A stretch of DNA of 64,000 nt from assembly GCA_964019155.1 (NCBI GenBank), contig OZ025242.1, positions 90,014,205 to 90,078,204 of the forward strand, given 5' to 3'. The notes under the pieces were generated by a model, which did not search any database, was not told where the DNA came from, and worked only from the letters and a program-made list of their open reading frames with translations. This DNA is from Osedax fenrisi (Eukaryota; Annelida; Polychaeta; Sabellida; Siboglinidae). The translations under genes and the position numbers were made by a program. Shown one piece after another: positions 11,757 through 23,938 of the stretch; positions within the stretch are counted from its first letter, which is position 1, and every line of letters begins with the position of its first letter.

Positions 11757-12059
11757 TTACATGAAGCCTTCAGTATTGCACGTGATGTGTAAGGGGCGTA
11801 ACCATGACAATGATTTCGACATTATCGTGAAAATCACGTGTACCCGTGCAACCTCCAACATCCGCTTTATACCTCTCTCTACCACATACACCATAGATAC
11901 CTTCAACATACTCCGCGACTTCTCCAGTTTCGTGATCTTTCCCTCGAGCATTACATCTATACGATCTACCGTGGCATTTGGTGTAACTGCCTCCAACTCA
12001 CAATGTCCTATCTCATCAATTTCTTCTAGTACGGCGTGTTGACTAAAAAAAGTATTCAC
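11757..12059 (-). CDS. Conserved 100-codon open frame of unknown function (array)
   Basis: Begins GTG (no ATG at the first position) and ends EGFM. Predicted sequence includes VDRIDVMLEGKITKLEKSRS and MLKVSMVYVVERGIKRMLEV. It stays open in all six full copies despite substitutions. An overlapping plus-strand frame of 93 codons is equally open, so coding strand cannot be decided from openness. GC content is higher than in the rest of the unit. I recognise no family. It lies 3' of the RRM-like block and could be its next exon. Confidence 0.35.
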   Translation of the reverse strand: MNTFFSQHAVLEEIDEIGHCELEAVTPNATVDRIDVMLEGKITKLEKSRSMLKVSMVYVVERGIKRMLEVARVHVIFTIMSKSLSWLRPLHITCNTEGFM

Positions 12060-12165
12060 TTATTTTATTCATGTCACATGACATCGGCAGATCATCTTCT
12101 ACATATCTTTCTATTATTGAGATACTATGATCACCTATGTATACTAGGTGGAGATGATGATGATT

Positions 12166-12285
12166 TTTATTTTAACACATTTATCTTTAAACCTGAAATC
12201 GAGCATAACCCTAATCTTGTAAATATGTCCGCATCGACTGAATGCTGGAATTAGCTCATCCTCATCCTGAGCTAGATTTCCTATG
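12166..12285 (-). pseudogene. RRM-like exon block (SYNCRIP/A1CF-type RNP2) in each full array unit
   Basis: The minus strand reads VYIGNLAQDEDELIPAFSRC and GHIYKIRVMLDFRFKDK. VYIGNL fits the RNP2 strand of an RNA-recognition motif. E-D-E-L-I-P-x-F-x-x-x-G-x-I-Y-x-x-R-x-M-x-D-F fits helix 1 and strand 2 of RRM1 in the hnRNP-R/Q and A1CF family. The frame then closes in stops before RNP1, so only half an RRM is present. It could be a captured host exon or a chance resemblance; the match spans about 35 residues. Confidence 0.5.
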
Positions 12286-12352
12286 TAAACATTTTAACTA
12301 AATGCTGTGAATTAAGTGCAGTATTTATTGTATTACCTACTTTTACTATTTG

Positions 12353-12392
<40 letters not shown>

Positions 12393-12554
12393 AGTCAGAA
12401 TTATCATATTGCTTATCACTTATATATTGTTGTATTATAATCAATAATTAACTGATGATGAACATTTTTGTTTTTACTATAAAACAATCCGGTTTAATTT
12501 ATATCACAAATATATATGTGTATATATGTATAATATATATTATATAAACTAACG

Positions 12555-12712
12555 AAATATGAGTATGGCAACTCTCGTCCTCATAAAGGGTATTTTCCCT
12601 TGCATCCCTGTTTTAGAGAATAATTGCCAAAGTTCATTCGTTCCAATGGCCCTCATCATGCTCGCTATCGACAAAGATAATTTATCAACCGCTCTTATTG
12701 CCAAAGTATTTA
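12555..12712 (-). pseudogene. Exon-like block with weak DUF4806-type resemblance
   Basis: After an acceptor TTATTATTCAG the minus strand reads VNTLAIRAVDKLSLSIASMM, RAIGTNELWQLFSKTGMQGK, IPFMRTRVAILIF and then a stop. The pattern M-M-R-x-I-x-T-N-E-L-x-x-x-F-S-x-x-G-x-x-G-K is reminiscent of the C-terminal DUF4806 domain seen in insect TE-linked proteins. This is a weak, by-eye resemblance. It is repeated in every unit except where unit 5's deletion clips its downstream end. Confidence 0.35.
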
Positions 12713-13129
12713 CCTGAATAATAAAATTGTATTATAAAGTATTTTAATTGATTAGTATTTCAATATGAAAGGTATGAATAATATTACTAAGAATAAAGGA
12801 ATAGAACTTAATTAAGAGATCATATTTATAAATATTAAGAAGTGTTAACATGCTATGGAAGAAATTAGGATCATCATTTTTATGTGATATTTCTTGTACC
12901 TGATTAATTTACAATATTATTGTAGTATCCGAATATGTTTAATTATTTATATTTGATATTTTACTAATACATTTTGTAAAATAATCTGAATCGATTAATT
13001 TATTGTTGAATTCACCAAATTCTGATATCTTGATATTGATAATGATTTCCATATATTCAGATTATATATATATATATATATATCTATGTATTTTACTATA
13101 TCAATGAATTATAATTAGAACATTTTAAA

Positions 13130-13270
13130 AAAGTAAACCAAAATATTTTGTGGGTTTTCTTATTTCAAATTTCACCCATTGATTCTTGACAGGCATATCT
13201 CATATTTTACAAAGCTTTATTATAGCTTTATTTGATAAATTAACTGGCCAATAGCATTCATATTTCTGAA
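13130..13270 (-). pseudogene. Unidentified exon-like block KYECYWPVNLSN... in each array unit
   Basis: After a good acceptor (CATATTTCAG) the minus strand reads KYECYWPVNLSNKAIIKLCK and, in copies 2 to 7, continues IRAMPVKNQWVKFEIRKPTK with YFG. I do not recognise the family. Conservation of the frame in all copies except unit 1, plus the splice acceptor, suggests a genuine ancestral exon. It lies 3' of the DDE exon in the direction of transcription. Confidence 0.45.
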
Positions 13271-13307
13271 ATATGTAGACAAATTATTTGTTTAATTATT
13301 TTGTATT

Positions 13308-13775
13308 TTAATTATTCCTTAAGGCTGTTTTTCTCTCCCTATTGTCAGGAAGATTTTTATCGTATGTATTTGCTATCGTAGGAATATCCATCCTGAGCGT
13401 TGCTAAATTATATATTCCAGCAAGATCGTGTATGCGGACTGTACCATTGTCTCTTTTATGTATCTCAAGCAGTCTGTTTATATATGTTTTTATTGGTCCC
13501 ATAAATGCTACATCTACATCTACTAAGGTTGAAGTCGATGTGTCGTGTGAGGAGGCAATACCAGTATATCGACTCCAACATCTCTAGCCCTATATATTAC
13601 ATCTATGTCCTTGACGTGTGTTGAGTGTCCGTCCATTAATAATAACACCCGATTATTTGTTGATGCATGTGAATAATGGATAAAATGATTAAACCACTCT
13701 AAAATATTTCCCTCGTCATCCAGCCACTTTTGTTAAATTTGAAAACAGAATTATCTGATGCCCCATAGTCATCGC
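13308..13775 (-). pseudogene. pogo/CENP-B-type DDE exon (representative of all array units)
   Basis: On the minus strand, 13714-13775 reads GASDNSVFKFNKSGWMTREI. After a frameshift it continues WFNHFIHYSHASTNNRVLLL, MDGHSTHVKDIDVIYRARDV, GVDILVLPPHTTHRLQP. After a short TAGATG repeat that shifts frame, it reads AFMGPIKTYINRLLEIHKRD and ends KTALRNN. D-G-H-x-(S/T)-H and L-P-P-H-T-T-H-x-L-Q-P are signature motifs of the DDE_1 nuclease fold. The same lesions occur in the other copies examined, so the exon was already broken before amplification. The equivalent blocks start at 15563, 17790, 20064, 21306, 23533 and 25752. Confidence 0.8.
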
Positions 13776-14595
13776 ATCATTATTTACTATTTCTATATAT
13801 ATATATATATATATATTAATTAATATATATTGTTTATCATAACATTACAATATTTATATATAAATTAAATATAATATAATGTATGTAATCCGTTTAGATG
13901 AAAATATGTTTTTATTAGTAAACGTGTACATGTATAAATCATACAATATGATACATAAATGTTACGCTATCAAACTAATACCTCTGTCCTATAGAGCATT
14001 TACATGAAGCCTTCAGTATTGCACGTGATGTGTAAGGGGCGTAACCATGACAATGATTTCGGCATTATCGTGAAAATCACGTGTACCCGTGCAACCTCCA
14101 ACATCCGCTTTATACCTCTCTCTACCACATACACCATAGATACCTTCAACATACTCCGCGACTTCTCCAGTTTCGTGATATTTCCCTCGAGCATTACATC
14201 TATACGATCTACCATGGCATTTGGTGTAACTGCCTCCAACTCACAATGTCCTATCTCATCAATTTCTTCTAGTACGACGTGTTGACTAAAAAAAGTATTC
14301 ACTTATTTTATTCATGTCACATGACATCGGCAGATCATCTTCTACATATCTTTCTATTATTGAGATACTATGATCACCTATGTATAATAGGTGGAGATGA
14401 TGATGATTTTTATTTTAACACATTTATCTTTAAACCTGAAATCGAGCATAACCCTAATCTTGTAAATATGTCCGCATCGACTGAATGCTGGAATTAGCTC
14501 ATCCTCATCCTGAGCTAGATTTCCTATGTAAACATTTTAACTAAATGCTGTGAATTAAGTGCAGTATTTATTGTATTACCTACTTTTACTATTTG

Positions 14596-14645
<50 letters not shown>

Positions 14646-15968
14646 AGTCAGAATTATCATATTGCTTATCACTTATATATTGTTGTATTAAAATCAATAA
14701 TTAACTGATGATGAACATTTTTGTTTTTACTATAAAACAATCCGGTTTCATTTATATCACAAATATATATGTGTATATATGTATAATATATATTATATAA
14801 ACTAACGAAATATGAGTATGGCAACTCTCGTCCTCATAAAGGGTATTTTCCCTTGCATCCCTGTTTTAGAGAATAATTGCCAAAGTTCATTCGTTCCAAT
14901 GGCCCTCATCATGCTCGCTATCGACAAAGATAATTTATCAACCGCTCTTATTGCCAAAGTATTTACCTGAATAATAAAATTGTATTATAAAGTATTTTAA
15001 TTGATTAGTATTTCAATATGAAAGGTATGAATAATATTACTAAGAATAAAGGAATAGAACTTAATTAAGAGATCATATTTATAAATATTAAGAAGTGTTA
15101 ACATGCTATGGAAGAAATTAGGATCATCATTTTTATGTGATATTTCTTGTACCTGATTAATTTACAATATTATTGTAGTATCCGAATATGTTTAATTATT
15201 TATATTTGATATTTTACTAATACATTTTGTAAAATAATCTGAATCGATTAATTTATTGTTGAATTCACCAAATTCTGATATCTTGATATTGATAATGATT
15301 TCCATATATTCAGATTATATATATATATATATATATATCTATGTATTTTACTATATCAATGAATTATAATTAGAACATTTTAAAAAAGTAAACCAAAATA
15401 TTTTGTGGGTTTTCTTATTTCAAATTTCACCCATTGATTCTTGACAGGCATAGCTCGTATTTTACAAAGCTTTATTATAGCTTTATTTGATAAATTAACT
15501 GGCCAATAGCATTCATATTTCTGAAATATGTAGACAAATTATTTGTTTAATTATTTTGTATTTTAATTATTCCTTAAGGCTGTTTTTCTCTCCCTATTGT
15601 CAGGAAGATTTTTATCGTATGTATTTGCTATCGTAGGAATATCCATCCTGAGCGTTGCTAAATTATATATTCCAGCAAGATCGTGTATGCGGACTGTACC
15701 ATTGTCTCTTTTATGTATCTCAAGCAGTCTGTTTATATATGTTTTTATTGGTCCCATAAATGCTACATCTACATCTACTAAGGTTGAAGTCGATGTGTCG
15801 TGTGAGTAGGCAATACCAGTATATCGACTCCAACATCTCTAGCCCTATATATTACATCTATGTCCTTGACGTGTGTTGAGTGTCCGTCCATTAATAATAA
15901 CACCCGATTATTTGTTGATGCATGTGAATAATGGATAAAATGATTAAACCACTCTAAAATATTTCCCT
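13714..15968 (-). repeat. Array unit 2 (type B)
   Basis: The 100-codon frame at 14000-14302 has the type B signature (HVVLEE, NAMVDRIDVMLEGN). The same signature recurs in unit 6, four units away rather than in a neighbour. Confidence 0.9.
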
Positions 15969-18195
15969 CGTCATCCAGCCACTTTTGTTAAATTTGAAAA
16001 CAGAATTATCTGATGCCCCATAGTCATCGCATCATTATTTACTATTTCTATATATATATATATATATATATTAATTAATATATATTGTTTATCATAACAT
16101 TACAATATTTATATATAAATTAAATATAATATAATGTATGTAATCCGTTTAGATGAAAATATGTTTTTATTAGTAAACGTGTACATGTATAAATCATACA
16201 ATATGATACGTAAATGTTACGCTATCAAACTAATACCTCTGTCCTATAGAGCATTTACATGAAGCCTTCAGTATTGCACGTGATGTGTAAGGGGCGTAAC
16301 CATGACAATGATTTCGGCATTATCGTGAAAATCACGTGTACCCGTGCAACCTCCAACATCCGCTTTATACCTCTCTCTACCACATACACCATAGATACCT
16401 TCAACATACTCCGCGACTTCTCCAGTTTCGTGATCTTTCCCTCGAGCATTACATCTATACGATCTACCGTGGCATTTGGTGTAACTGCCTCCAACTCACA
16501 ATGTCCTATCTCATCAATTTCTTCTAGTACGGCGTGTTGACTAAAAAAAGTATTCACTTATTTTATTCATGTCACATGACATCGACAGATCATCTTCTAC
16601 ATATCTTTCTATTATTGAGATACTATGATCACCTATGTATAATAGGTGGAGATGATGATGATTTTTATTTTAACACATTTATCTTTAAACCTGAAATCGA
16701 GCATAACCCTAATCTTGTAAATATGTCCGCATCGACTGAATGCTGGAATTAGCTCATCCTCATCCTGAGCTAGATTTCCTATGTAAACATTTTAACTAAA
16801 TGCTGTGAATTAAGTGCAGTATTTATTGTATTACCTACTTTTACTATTTGTATTTCTATATATATATATATATATTATAAAGTCAGAATTATCATATTGC
16901 TTATCACTTATATATTGTTGTATTATAATCAATAATTAACTGATGATGAACATTTTTGTTTTTACTATAAAACAATCCGGTTTAATTTATATCACAAATA
17001 TATATGTGTATATATGTATAATATATATTATATAAACTAACGAAATATGAGTATGGCAACTCTCGTCCTCATAAAGGGTATTTTCCCTTGCATCCCTGTT
17101 TTAGAGAATAATTGCCAAAGTTCATTCGTTCCAATGGCCCTCATCATGCTCGCTATTGACAAAGATAATTTATCAACCGCTCTTATTGCCAAAGTATTTA
17201 CCTGAATAATAAAATTGTATTATAAAGTATTTTAATTGATTAGTATTTCAATATGAAAGGTATGAATAATATTACTAAGAATAAAGGAATAGAACTTAAT
17301 TAAGAGATCATATTTATAAATATTAAGAAGTGTTAACATGCTATGGAAGAAATTAGGATCATCATTTTTATGTGATATTTCTTGTACCTGATTAATTTAC
17401 AATATTATTGTAGTATCTGAATATGTTTAATTATTTATATTTGATATTTTACTAACACATTTTGTAAAATAATCTGAATCGATTAATTTATTGTTGAATT
17501 CACCAAATTCTGATATCTTGATATTGATAATCATTTCCATATATTCAGATTATAAATATATATATCTATGTATTTTACTATATCAATGAATTATAATTAT
17601 AACATTTTAAAAAAGTAAACCAAAATATTTTGTGGGTTTTCTTATTTCAAATTTCACCCATTGATTCTTGACAGGCATAGCTCGTATTTTACAAAGCTTT
17701 ATTATAGCTTTATTTGATAAATTAACTGGCCAATAGCATTCATATTTCTGAAATATGTAGACAAATTATTTGTTTAATTATTTTGTATTTTAATTATTCC
17801 TTAAGGCTGTTTTTCTCTCCCTATTGTCAGGAAGATTTTTATCGTATGTATTTGCTATCGTAGGAATATCCATCCTGAGCGTTGCTAAATTATATATTCC
17901 AGCAAGATCGTGTATGCGGACTGTACCATTGTCTCTTTTATGTATCTCAAGCAGTCTGTTTATATATGTTTTTATTGGTCCCATAAATGCTACATCTACA
18001 TCTACTAAGGTTGAAGTCGATGTGTCGTGTGAGGAGGCAATACCAGTATATCGACTCCAACATCTCTAGCCCTATATATTACATCTATGTCCTTGACGTG
18101 TGTTGAGTGTCCGTCCATTAATAATAACACCCGATTATTTGTTGATGCATGTGAATAATGGATAAAATGATTAAACCACTCTAAAATATTTCCCT
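15969..18195 (-). repeat. Array unit 3 (type A)
   Basis: The 100-codon frame at 16255-16557 is type A like unit 1. Its intron near 17530-17605 carries the variant aatcatttcc and attataacat, shared with units 6 and 7 but not 1, 2, 4 or 5. Confidence 0.9.
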
Positions 18196-18269
18196 CGTCA
18201 TCCAGCCACTTTTGTTAAATTTGAAAACAGAATTATCTGATGCCCCATAGTCATCGCATCATTATTTAC

Positions 18270-18300
<31 letters not shown>

Positions 18301-19079
18301 TAATTAATATATATTGTTTATCATAACATTACAATATTTATATATAAATTAAATATAATATAATGTATGTAATCCGTTTAGATGAAAATATGTTTTTATT
18401 AGTAAACGTGTACATGTATAAATCATACAATATGATACGTAAATGTTACGCTATCAAACTAATACCTCTGTCCTATAGAGCATTTACATGAAGCCTTCAG
18501 TATTGCACGTGATGTGTAAGGGGCGTAACCATGACAATGATTTCGGCATTATCGTGAAAATCACGTGTACCCGTGCAACCTCCAACATCCACTTTATACC
18601 TCTCTCTACCACATACACCATAGATACCTTCAACATACTCCGCGACTTCTCCAGTTTCGTGATATTTCCCTCGAGCATTACATCTATACGCTCTACCGTG
18701 TCATTTGGTGTAACTGCCTCCAACTCACAATGTCCTATCTCATCAATTTCTTCTAGTACGACGTGTTGACTAAAAAAAGTATTCACTTATTTTATTCATG
18801 TCACATGACATCGGCAGATCATCTTCTACATATCTTTCTATTATTGAGATACTATGATCACCTATGTATAATAGGTGGAGATGATGATGATTTTTATTTT
18901 AACACATTTATCTTTAAACCTGAAATCGAGCATAACCCTAATCTTGTAAATATGTCCGCATCGACTGAATGCTGGAATTAGCTCATCCTCATCCTGAGCT
19001 AGATTTCCTATGTAAACATTTTAACTAAATGCTGTGAATTAAGTGCAGTATTTATTGTATTACCTACTTTTACTATTTG

Positions 19080-19153
<74 letters not shown>

Positions 19154-20469
19154 AGTCAGAATTATCATATTGCTTATCACTTATATATTGTTGTATTAAA
19201 ATCAATAATTAACTGATGATGAACATTTTTGTTTTTACTATAAAACAATCCGGTTTCATTTATATCACAAATATATATGTGTATATATGTATAATATATA
19301 TTATATAAACTAACGAAATATGAGTATGGCAACTCTCGTCCTCATAAAGGGTATTTTCCCTTGCATCCCTGTTTTAGAGAATAATTGCCAAAGTTCATTC
19401 GTTCCAATGGCCCTCATCATGCTCGCTATCGACAAAGATAATTTATCAACCGCTCTTATTGCCAAAGTATTTACCTGAATAATAAAATTGTATTATAAAG
19501 TATTTTAATTGATTAGTATTTCAATATGAAAGGTATGAATAATATTACTAAGAATAAAGGAATAGAACTTAATTAAGAGATCATATTTATAAATATTAAG
19601 AAGTGTTAACATGCTATGGAAGAAATTAGGATCATCATTTTTATGTGATATTTCTTGTACCTGATTAATTTACAATATTATTGTAGTATCCGAATATGTT
19701 TAATTATTTATATTTGATATTTTACTAACACATTTTGTAAAATAATCTGAATCGATTAATTTATTGTTGAATTCACCAAATTCTGATATCTTGATATTGA
19801 TAATGATTTCCATATATTCAGATTATATATATATATATATCTATGTATTTTACTATATCAATGAATTATAATTAGAACATTTTAAAAAGTAAACCAAAAT
19901 ATTTTGTGGGTTTTCTTATTTCAAATTTCACCCATTGATTCTTGACAGGCATAGCTCGTATTTTACAAAGCTTTATTATAGCTTTATTTGATAAATTAAC
20001 TGGCCAATAGCATTCATATTTCTGAAATATGTAGACAAATTATTTGTTTAATTATTTTGTATTTTAATTATTCCTTAAGGCTGTTTTTCTCTCCCTATTG
20101 TCAGGAAGATTTTTATCGTATGTATTTGCTATCGTAGGAATATCCATCCTGAGCGTTGCTAAATTATATATTCCAGCAAGATCGTGTAGGCGGACTGTAC
20201 CATTGTCTCTTTTATGTATCTCAAGCAGTCTGTTTATATATGTTTTTATTGGTCCCATAAATGCTACATCTACATCTACTAAGGTTGAAGTCGATGTGTC
20301 GTGTGAGGAGGCAATACCAGTATATCGACTCCAACATCTCTAGCCCTATATATTACATCTATGTCCTTGACGTGTGTTGAGTGTCCGTCCATTAATAATA
20401 ACACCCGATTATTTGTTGATGCATGTGAATAATGGATAAAATGATTAAACCACTCTAAAATATTTCCCT
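18196..20469 (-). repeat. Array unit 4 (type C)
   Basis: The 100-codon frame at 18484-18786 is type C (NDTVERIDVMLEGN, IKWML), shared with unit 7. It contains the longest (TA)n of the array, about 19086-19148. Confidence 0.9.
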
Positions 20470-21711
20470 CGTCATCCAGCCACTTTTGTTAAATTTGAAA
20501 ACAGAATTATCTGATGCCCCATAGTCATCGCATCATTATTTACTATTTCTATATATATATATATATATATTAATTAATATATATTGTTTATCATAACATT
20601 ACAATATTTATATATAAATTAACGAAAGTTCATTCGTTCCAATGGCCCTCATCATGCTCGCTATCGACAAAGATAATTTATCAACCGCTCTTATTGCCAA
20701 AGTATTTACCTGAATAATAAAATTGTATTATAAAGTATTTTAATTGATTAGTATTTCAATATGAAAGGTATGAATAATATTACTAAGAATAAAGGAATAG
20801 AACTTAATTAAGAGATCATATTTATAAATATTAAGAAGTGTTAACATGCTATGGAAGAAATTAGGATCATCATTTTTATGTGATATTTCTTGTACCTGAT
20901 TAATTTACAATATTATTGTAGTATCCGAATATGTTTAATTATTTATATTTGATATTTTACTAACACATTTTGTAAAATAATCTGAATCGATTAATTTATT
21001 GTTGAATTCACCAAATTCTGATATCTTGTTATTGATAATGATTTCCATATATTCAGATTATATATATATATATATATATATCTATGTATTTTACTATATC
21101 AATGAATTATAATTAGAACATTTTAAAAAAGTAAACCAAAATATTTTGTGGGTTTTCTTATTTCAAATTTCACCCATTGATTCTTGACAGGCATAGCTCG
21201 TATTTTACAAAGCTTCATTATAGCTTTATTTGATAAATTAACTGGCCAATAGCATTCATATTTCTGAAATATGTAGACAAATTATTTGTTTAATTATTTT
21301 GTATTTTAATTATTCCTTAAGGCTGTTTTTCTCTCCCTATTGTCAGGAAGATTTTTATCGTATGTATTTGCTATCGTAGGAATATCCATCCTGAGCGTTG
21401 CTAAATTATATATTCCAGCAAGATCGTGTATGCGGACTGTACCATTGTCTCTTTTATGTATCTCAAGCAGTCTGTTTATATATGTTTTTATTGGTCCCAT
21501 AAATGCTACATCTACATCTACTAAGGTTGAAGTCGATGTGTCGTGTGATGAGGCAATACCAGTATATCGACTCCAACATCTCTAGCCCTATATATTACAT
21601 CTATGTCCTTAACGTGTGTTGAGTGTCCGTCCATTAATAATAACACCCGATTATTTGTTGATGCATGTGAATAATGGATAAAATGATTAAACCACTCTAA
21701 AATATTTCCCT
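20470..21711 (-). repeat. Array unit 5, internally deleted by about 1 kb
   Basis: Only 1242 bp long. The junction near 20623-20630 joins atataaatta to acgaaagttcattcg. It removes the equivalent of about 11615-12615 in unit 1, including the 100-codon frame, the RRM-like block and the start of the next exon. The DDE exon and KYECYW exon remain. Confidence 0.9.
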
Positions 21712-21785
21712 CGTCATCCAGCCACTTTTGTTAAATTTGAAAACAGAATTATCTGATGCCCCATAGTCATCGCATCATTATTTAC

Positions 21786-21822
<37 letters not shown>

Positions 21823-23938
21823 TAATATATATTGTTTATCATAACATTACAATATTTATATATAAATTAAATATAATATAATGTATGTAATCCGTTTAGA
21901 TGAAAATATGTTTTTATTAGTAAACGTGTACATGTATAAATCATACAATATGATACGTAAATGTTACGCTATCAAACTAATACCTCTGTCCTATAGAGCA
22001 TTTACATGAAGCCTTCAGTATTGCACGTGATGTGTAAGGGGCGTAACCATGACAATGATTTCGGCATTATCGTGAAAATCACGTGTACCCGTGCAACCTC
22101 CAACATCCGCTTTATACCTCTCTCTACCACATACACCATAGATACCTTCAACATACTCCGCGACTTCTCCAGTTTCGTGATATTTCCCTCGAGCATTACA
22201 TCTATACGATCTACCATGGCATTTGGTGTAACTGCCTCCAACTCACAATGTCCTATCTCATCAATTTCTTCTAGTACGACGTGTTGACTAAAAAAAGTAT
22301 TCACTTATTTTATTCATGTCACATGACATCGGCAGATCATCTTCTACATATCTTTCTATTATTGAGATACTATGATCACCTATGTATAATAGGTGGAGAT
22401 GATGATAATTTGTATTTTAACACATTTATCTTTAAACCTGAAATCGAGCATAACCCTAATCTTGTAAATATGTCCGCATCGACTGAATGCTGGAATTAGC
22501 TCATCCTCATCCTGAGCTAGATTTCCTATGTAAACATTTTAACTAAATGCTGTGAATTAAGTGCAGTATTTATTGTATTACCTACTTTTACTATTTGTAT
22601 TTCTATATATATATATATTATAAAGTCAGAATTATCATATTGCTTATCACTTATATATTGTTGTATTAAAATCAATAATTAACTGATGATGAACATTTTT
22701 GTTTTTACTATAAAACAATCCGGTTTCATTTATATCACAAATATATATGTGTATATATGTATAATATATATTATATAAACTAACGAAATATGAGTATGGC
22801 AACTCTCGTCCTCATAAAGGGTATTTTCCCTTGCATCCCTGTTTTAGAGAATAATTGCCAAAGTTCATTCGTTCCAATGGCCCTCATCATGCTCGCTATC
22901 GACAAAGATAATTTATCAACCGCTCTTATTGCCAAAGTATTTACCTGAATAATAAAATTGTATTATAAAGTATTTTAATTGATTAGTATTTCAATATGAA
23001 AGGTATGAATAATATTACTAAGAATAAAGGAATAGAACTTAATTAAGAGATCATATTTATAAATATTAAGAAGTGTTAACATGCTATGGAAGAAATTAGG
23101 ATCATCATTTTTATGTGATATTTCTTGTACCTGATTAATTTACAATATTATTGTAGTATCTGAATATGTTTAATTATTTATATTTGATATTTTACTAACA
23201 CATTTTGTAAAATAATCTGAATCGATTAATTTATTGTTGAATTCACCAAATTCTGATATCTTGATATTGATAATCATTTCCATATATTCAGATTATAAAT
23301 ATATATATCTATGTATTTTACTATATCAATGAATTATAATTATAACATTTTAAAAAAGTAAACCAAAATATTTTGTGGGTTTTCTTATTTCAAATTTCAC
23401 CCATTGATTCTTGACAGGCATAGCTCGTATTTTACAAAGCTTTATTATAGCTTTATTTGATAAATTAACTGGCCAATAGCATTCATATTTCTGAAATATG
23501 TAGACAAATTATTTGTTTAATTATTTTGTATTTTAATTATTCCTTAAGGCTGTTTTTCTCTCCCTATTGTCAGGAAGATTTTTATCGTATGTATTTGCTA
23601 TCGTAGGAATATCCATCCTGAGCGTTGCTAAATTATATATTCCAGCAAGATCGTGTATGCGGACTGTACCATTGTCTCTTTTATGTATCTCAAGCAGTCT
23701 GTTTATATATGTTTTTATTGGTCCCATAAATGCTACATCTACATCTACTAAGGTTGAAGTCGATGTGTCGTGTGAGGAGGCAATACCAGTATATCGACTC
23801 CAACATCTCTAGCCCTATATATTACATCTATGTCCTTGACGTGTGTTGAGTGTCCGTCCATTAATAATAACACCCGATTATTTGTTGATGCATGTGAATA
23901 ATGGATAAAATGATTAAACCACTCTAAAATATTTCCCT
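21712..23938 (-). repeat. Array unit 6 (type B)
   Basis: The 100-codon frame at 22002-22304 is type B, like unit 2. The plus-strand triplet run gatgatgatgattttt seen in the other units is gatgatgataatttgt here. The DDE-side intron variant matches units 3 and 7. Confidence 0.9.

Larger units (their letters stand above)
11459..13713 (-). repeat. Array unit 1 (type A)
   Basis: Leftmost unit, abutting EnSpm-like sequence at 11458. The 100-codon frame at 11757-12059 has the type A signature (HAVLEE, NATVDRIDVMLEGK). It is the only copy in which the KLCKI exon has a TGA in place of the Arg codon (about 13194). Confidence 0.9.
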
